Of a stretch of DNA of 64,000 nt, positions 60,110-64,000 are shown piece after piece. The DNA comes from Ancylobacter gelatini. Lineage in GTDB: Bacteria > Pseudomonadota > Alphaproteobacteria > Rhizobiales > Xanthobacteraceae. The stretch is from the NCBI RefSeq assembly GCF_022601675.1, contig NZ_JAKVIL010000003.1:62001-126000 (forward strand), read 5' to 3'. The notes under the pieces were generated by a model. The model was given only the letters and a program-made list of their open reading frames with translations. It was not told the origin of the DNA and did not search any database. The position numbers and the translations under genes were made by a program. How positions within the stretch are numbered: position 1 is the stretch's first letter; every line of letters begins with the position of its first letter.

Positions 60110-61735
60110 ATGGATCTCTTCCTGCACTATCTGAGCATGCCCTACCTCGTCGACGGGGTCGGCTATACGCTGCTCATCACCGTGCTCGGCCTGCTGGGCG
60201 GGCTCGTCATGGGGCTGGTCCTCGCGGCCATGCAACTCAGCCGCTTCCGAGCGCTGTCCATCATCGCGCGCGGCTATGCGATCATCTTCCGCGGCACGCC
60301 GCTGATCCTGCAGATGGTGTTCTGCTACAATGCGCTACCGCTGATCGGCATCAAGCTCACCGCCATCTCCGCGGCGAGCCTGGCGCTTGCGCTCAACGAG
60401 GCGCCGTTCATCGCCGAGATTTTGCGGTCCAACGTTATCGGCGTCGATCGCGGCCAGGTCAGCGCCGCCCAGGCGCTGGGCATGACGCCGGCCGCCATCA
60501 TGCGCCGGGTGATCGCGCCGCAGGCTATCCGCTCCATGGTGCCCGCGCTGGGCAACGAGGCGGTGAGCGCGCTCAAGAATTCCTCGCTCGCCTCGGTTGT
60601 CGCGGTCCAGGAACTGACGCTGCGCTCGACCCAGCTCGCCTCGGCGACGTTCGATTTCTTTTCGATCTTCTTCGCTTCCGGGCTGATGTATCTCGTGCTG
60701 ACCGGCGTGATCGCGACGATCCAGATCGTCGTCGAACTGCTGCTCGACCTCGACCGGCCGCCACCGAAGGAGCAGATGCGGCGATTCCTGCGCGCGTTGC
60801 TGCCGGGCCGTGCCGAGCCGGCCGTAGCGGATGTCGCGGGCGTCATCCCGCCGGACGTCGCGGAGGAGATCCTCGAGGAGATCGCCGTCGACCCGCTGCC
60901 GCCGGCTTCCGCCAGGGCCGCCAACCCGCCGGCGGACCGGGAGGCTCGCGCCCGCCGCCTCGCCGAAAACAATGTCGCGGTCGAGGTGAAGGGGCTGCGC
61001 AAATGCTATGGCAGCCAGACCGTGCTGGACGGTATCGACCTGACGGTCCGGGCCGGCGAGGTCGTGGCGTTGCTGGGGCCCAGCGGCTCCGGCAAGAGCA
61101 CGCTGCTGCGCTGCATCAACCGGCTGGAAGGCTGGGAGGGCGGCACGATCCGCGTCGGCGGCAGCTTCCTCGGCAATGACGAGGCCGGGCGCTCGCTCTC
61201 GCCGCGCGCGACCGCGCAGATGCGCGCCAGCGTCGGCGTGGGCATGGTGTTCCAGCAGTTCAACCTGTTCGGCCATCTGAGCGCGCGCGAGAACATCGCC
61301 GGCCCGCTGCGCTGGGTGCAGGGCTTGTCGCGGTTCGATGCCGACCGGCGCGCGCAGGAACTGCTGGAGCGCGTCGGACTGGCCCACCGCGCCGACGCCC
61401 TGCCGCGCCATCTCTCCGGCGGCCAGCAGCAGCGCGTCGCGATTGCGCGTGCGGTGGCGCCGGGGCCGAGCGTGCTGCTGCTCGACGAGCCGACCTCGGC
61501 GCTCGATCCCGAACTCGTCGGCGAGGTGCTGGAGGTCATCCGCCGGCTCGCCGTGGAAGACGGGCTCGCCATGGTCATCTCCACCCACCAGCTCCGCTTC
61601 GCGGGCGAGGTGGCCGACCGCATCGTCTTCCTGGCCGGTGGGGCGGTCGTCGAGGAGGGGCCTGCCGAGCGGGTACTCCACGCGCCACGCCACCCGCTCA
61701 CCGCCCGCTTCCTCAGCACGATGGCCGCGGAATAG
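60110..61735 (+). CDS. fused amino-acid-type ABC permease and ATPase
   Basis: 541 residues. Residues 1-215 are a GlnP/HisM-type permease with about five spans and an EAA-type loop (AQALGMTPAAIMRRVIAPQA). A charged linker of about 70 residues (with EEILEEIAVD and ARARRLAENN) leads to an ABC ATPase at about 285-540: Walker A LGPSGSGKSTLLRCIN, signature LSGGQQQRVAIARAV, Walker B VLLLDEPTSALDPE. These two parts are normally separate proteins; here they share one frame without a stop. A homodimer would supply two permease and two ATPase units, a complete transporter with the binding protein. Confidence 0.9.
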   Translation: MDLFLHYLSMPYLVDGVGYTLLITVLGLLGGLVMGLVLAAMQLSRFRALSIIARGYAIIFRGTPLILQMVFCYNALPLIGIKLTAISAASLALALNEAPFIAEILRSNVIGVDRGQVSAAQALGMTPAAIMRRVIAPQAIRSMVPALGNEAVSALKNSSLASVVAVQELTLRSTQLASATFDFFSIFFASGLMYLVLTGVIATIQIVVELLLDLDRPPPKEQMRRFLRALLPGRAEPAVADVAGVIPPDVAEEILEEIAVDPLPPASARAANPPADREARARRLAENNVAVEVKGLRKCYGSQTVLDGIDLTVRAGEVVALLGPSGSGKSTLLRCINRLEGWEGGTIRVGGSFLGNDEAGRSLSPRATAQMRASVGVGMVFQQFNLFGHLSARENIAGPLRWVQGLSRFDADRRAQELLERVGLAHRADALPRHLSGGQQQRVAIARAVAPGPSVLLLDEPTSALDPELVGEVLEVIRRLAVEDGLAMVISTHQLRFAGEVADRIVFLAGGAVVEEGPAERVLHAPRHPLTARFLSTMAAE

Positions 61736-61787
61736 CCCGCGCGACGCGTGCTCCCGCACCCGACACTTCCTCCAATCGAGGCTCGAC

Positions 61788-63026
61788 ATGACCAAGCACC
61801 ACCTGCCCGCCACGCCCGACACCGTCCATTGGGGCTATTTCAGCAAGACGCTTGAGCCGGTGCTGACGCTCAAGTCGGGGGAGCGTGCCGTCATCGAGAC
61901 CATCACCCATCATGCCAATGACGACTATGAGCGCATGATCGAGGGCGACAAGGCCGCGGAGGAGATCTTCCTCTGGACCAAGGACGCCAAGACCCTGCGC
62001 CGGCGCGGAGCGGGGGCGACCGACGGCCCGTTCACCTATGGCGCCGGCGAAGGCCTCGGCGTGCACCTGCTCACCGGCCCCATCGCCATCGAAGGGGCCG
62101 AGCCCGGCGACGTGATCGAGGTGCGCATCCTCGACGCCTGGCCGCGCCCCAGCGCCAACCCGGCCTATGCCGGGCGCTTCTTCGGCTCGAACCCCTCGGC
62201 CAATTGGGGCTTCCAGTACCAGGACCTGATCGAGGAGCCCAAGCCGCGCGAGGTGGTGACGATCTATGAGCTCGACATGGTCGAGGCGGCGGTGAAGGCG
62301 CTCTATTCCTATCTCTGGACCCCGCAGACCGACCCGGACGGTGTCGTCCATCCGACCATCGACTATCCCGGCGTGCGGGTTGACCACACCACGATCAGCA
62401 AGAAGGAAGGCATACTGTCGGGCATCAAGGTGCCGGCCCGGCTGCATTTCGGCACGATGGGACTTGCCCCGGCGGAGGCCGATTTCGTGTCCACGATTCC
62501 GCCGAACTATACGGGCGGCAACATGGATGACTGGCGCATCGCCAAGGGCTCCCGCATGTACTACCCGGTCGCGGTTCCCGGCGGGCTGTTCTCCTGCGGC
62601 GACGCGCATGCCTCGCAGGGCGACAGCGAGCTTTCCGGGACCGCCATCGAGATTTCGCTCACCGGCGAGTTCGAATTCATCCTGCACAAGAAAGCGGACC
62701 TCGAAGGAACGATCCGCGAAGGGCTGAACCATCCCCTGCTTGAGAATGACGAGGTCTGGTCGGTCTACGGCTTCAGCGTGACCAATTATCTCGCCGAGCT
62801 TGGGCCGGACCATCAGCTTGAAATCCTCAAGCGCTCCAGCCTCGACAACGCGATGCGCGATGCCTTCCGCAAGCTGCGCCGCTTCCTGATGACGGTGCAC
62901 AAGCTCTCCGAGGACGAGGCGATCTCGCTGATGTCGGTCGCCGCCGATTTCGCCGTCACCCAGGTGGTCGACGCCAATTGGGGCGTCACCGGCTCGATCC
63001 GCAAGAGTCTCTTCGCCGGCCGTTGA
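61788..63026 (+). CDS. formamidase/acetamidase (FmdA/AmdA family)
   Basis: 412 residues. Family hallmarks: VHWGYFSKTLEPVLTLKSGE near the N-terminus, GPIAIEGAEPGDVIEVRILD, PPNYTGGNMDDWRIAKGSRM, and PGGLFSCGDAHASQGDSELS, with the acidic and His residues of the metal/active site. It hydrolyses formamide, acetamide or a longer short-chain amide to an acid and ammonia. ATG 61788; a longer frame extending back into the ATPase gene is rejected. It is transcribed with the ABC transporter, so it probably acts on the imported compound. Confidence 0.9.
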   Translation: MTKHHLPATPDTVHWGYFSKTLEPVLTLKSGERAVIETITHHANDDYERMIEGDKAAEEIFLWTKDAKTLRRRGAGATDGPFTYGAGEGLGVHLLTGPIAIEGAEPGDVIEVRILDAWPRPSANPAYAGRFFGSNPSANWGFQYQDLIEEPKPREVVTIYELDMVEAAVKALYSYLWTPQTDPDGVVHPTIDYPGVRVDHTTISKKEGILSGIKVPARLHFGTMGLAPAEADFVSTIPPNYTGGNMDDWRIAKGSRMYYPVAVPGGLFSCGDAHASQGDSELSGTAIEISLTGEFEFILHKKADLEGTIREGLNHPLLENDEVWSVYGFSVTNYLAELGPDHQLEILKRSSLDNAMRDAFRKLRRFLMTVHKLSEDEAISLMSVAADFAVTQVVDANWGVTGSIRKSLFAGR

Positions 63027-63113
63027 GAGCCTGTCCGGATCGGCCCCTGCGGCTCTGGGCATGCCAAAGGCATAATCCTTGCTTGAATCGACCTCCATGC
63101 CGAGGTTCGAACC

Positions 63114-64000
63114 ATGACCGCCCAGCCGTTCACCAGCGAGTCCTATTCCGGGGACGCGCGCGAGCGCGCCTGGCAGGACGTGCTCGCCGGCTTCGGATTG
63201 CAGTCGCATGGCGTGCGCACCGGCTCGCCCACGCACGCGACGGCGCTTTCGCGCCTCTCCTCGCTCGGGGTGCGGATCGGCCATCTGACGGCAGATGCCC
63301 AGGTCCTGCGCCCGCAGCTCGCGCGCACAGGCCTGCCGCTCCTGCTGCTGCCGTTGGAAAACAGCGCGGTTCTCATCATGGATGGCGAGCCGGAGATCGT
63401 TCCGGCCGGCCAGGTCATCCTGGCGCCGCGGGCGGCGGAGTGGCAGATGCAGTTCCAGCGCGGGCTGCGCGCCGTCGTGCTCGCGGTGCCGGTCGACGCG
63501 TTTCGAGGGCGCAAGGCGTCTCCGCTCGCCGATTGCCGGCCGCGCGTCTTCGACGCCGACGGGCTGCCGGATATTCTCGCCCGAACCGTGCAGGCCGCCG
63601 CCACTTCGCTCGACCGGCTCTCCGAGCCCGAATGGGAGGCCGTGGCGCAGAGCGCCGCCGATCTTCTCCTCGTGCTGTCGGCGGAACTGACGGCGAACAG
63701 AACCGATTCCTCGTCGAGCCGCGCCGCTCTGCTCCAGCGCATCTACGCAACCATCGAGCGGAGCGTCGGCAGCGAGGACACGTCGATCGCCGAGGTGGCG
63801 CAGGCCGTGGGCATATCCGAGCGCTATCTGCAGAAGCTGTTCGAAAGCACGGGCGAGAGTTTCAGCCATTATGTGCGCGAGCGGCGTCTCCAGCGGGCCT
63901 GGCACGACCTCGCCAATCCTGCCGAGACGGCGGTGCCGATCTCCGAGGTCGCCTATCGCTATGGCTTTGCCGATTCCGCTCATTTCAGCCGCCTGTTCCG
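63114..64000 (+). CDS. AraC family regulator, cut by the window edge
   Basis: At least 295 residues, open to the end of the window. The N-terminal part (about 1-195) is an AraC-binding-like cupin domain of the type found in NitR/feaR-like regulators (LLLLPLENSAVLIMDG, VILAPRAAEWQMQF). The C-terminal DNA-binding domain has two helix-turn-helices: SIAEVAQAVGISERYLQKLF, ESTGESFSHYVRERRLQRAW, and the conserved ISEVAYRYGFADSAHFSRLF near the end. Only a few residues are missing. It follows the formamidase gene by 87 bases and probably controls this operon. Confidence 0.88.
   Translation, partial: MTAQPFTSESYSGDARERAWQDVLAGFGLQSHGVRTGSPTHATALSRLSSLGVRIGHLTADAQVLRPQLARTGLPLLLLPLENSAVLIMDGEPEIVPAGQVILAPRAAEWQMQFQRGLRAVVLAVPVDAFRGRKASPLADCRPRVFDADGLPDILARTVQAAATSLDRLSEPEWEAVAQSAADLLLVLSAELTANRTDSSSSRAALLQRIYATIERSVGSEDTSIAEVAQAVGISERYLQKLFESTGESFSHYVRERRLQRAWHDLANPAETAVPISEVAYRYGFADSAHFSRLF

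Noticed and set aside
61713-63983. Long open frame antisense to the formamidase and AraC genes
   Set aside because: Same composition effect. It crosses two well-supported genes and shows no recognisable family.

Overview
The window is high-GC bacterial DNA with tightly packed operons, many 4-base stop/start overlaps and an alphaproteobacterial gene style: an ECF11-type RpoE/ChrR pair with TGATCC promoter sites, FixJ-like regulators, and a SmoK-type polyol transport operon. The best guess is a member of the Hyphomicrobiales (Xanthobacteraceae-like). That placement is inference; no rRNA or tRNA gene is present to confirm it. I saw no insertion sequence, prophage or CRISPR array.

Layout. 1-29: first codons of a minus-strand gene running off the left edge. 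223-5930 (minus): operon of an isochorismatase-like hydrolase, alpha/beta hydrolase, XapX protein, Tat-exported amidohydrolase, DoxX protein and MFS transporter. 6013-8717 (minus): MASE4 histidine kinase, FixJ-like regulator and a lone receiver. 8924-11809 (plus): pyruvate oxidase (PoxB) and a PAS-GGDEF cyclase. 11826-26199 (minus): a large amide-utilisation region of two operons. One (26199 to 21162) encodes an amidase, an AtzG-like small subunit, a GntR/UTRA regulator, a second amidase and an AbrB-type membrane protein. The other (20883 to 11826) encodes a peptide-type ABC importer, two more amidases and a TauE-type exporter. Both start with the same 13-base element next to the promoter, which suggests common control by the GntR protein.

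26497-29097 (plus): PAS-PAS-GAF-GGDEF-EAL protein. 29485-36120 (plus): surface-polysaccharide genes (two sugar-nucleotide epimerases, a flippase, a hexapeptide acyltransferase) ending in an unusual MurA-MurB pair, with no glycosyltransferase. 36301-43442: a stress-response and lipid-modification region built round rpoE-chrR, with an alpha/beta hydrolase, DUF1295, DUF2177, FAD oxidoreductase, DUF1365 and a cyclopropane-fatty-acid-synthase-like methyltransferase; three TGATCC-N18 sites are placed to drive it. 43519-44412: MarR regulator preceded by a perfect 17-base inverted repeat, and DUF1398. 44441-47282: OmpR-type two-component system divergent from a Spy/CpxP-like periplasmic protein. 47590-48079: remains of an RND efflux system.

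48162-56925 (plus): polyol operon (HAD phosphatase, SorC regulator, ABC importer, mannitol-type dehydrogenase, PfkB kinase). 57301-58857: exported serine hydrolase. 59107-64000 (plus): amino-acid-type ABC importer with a fused permease-ATPase, a formamidase/acetamidase and an AraC regulator cut by the right edge. The main theme is uptake and hydrolysis of amide-bonded compounds: four amidase-signature enzymes and one FmdA-type amidase lie within 52 kb, beside stress, envelope and sugar functions.
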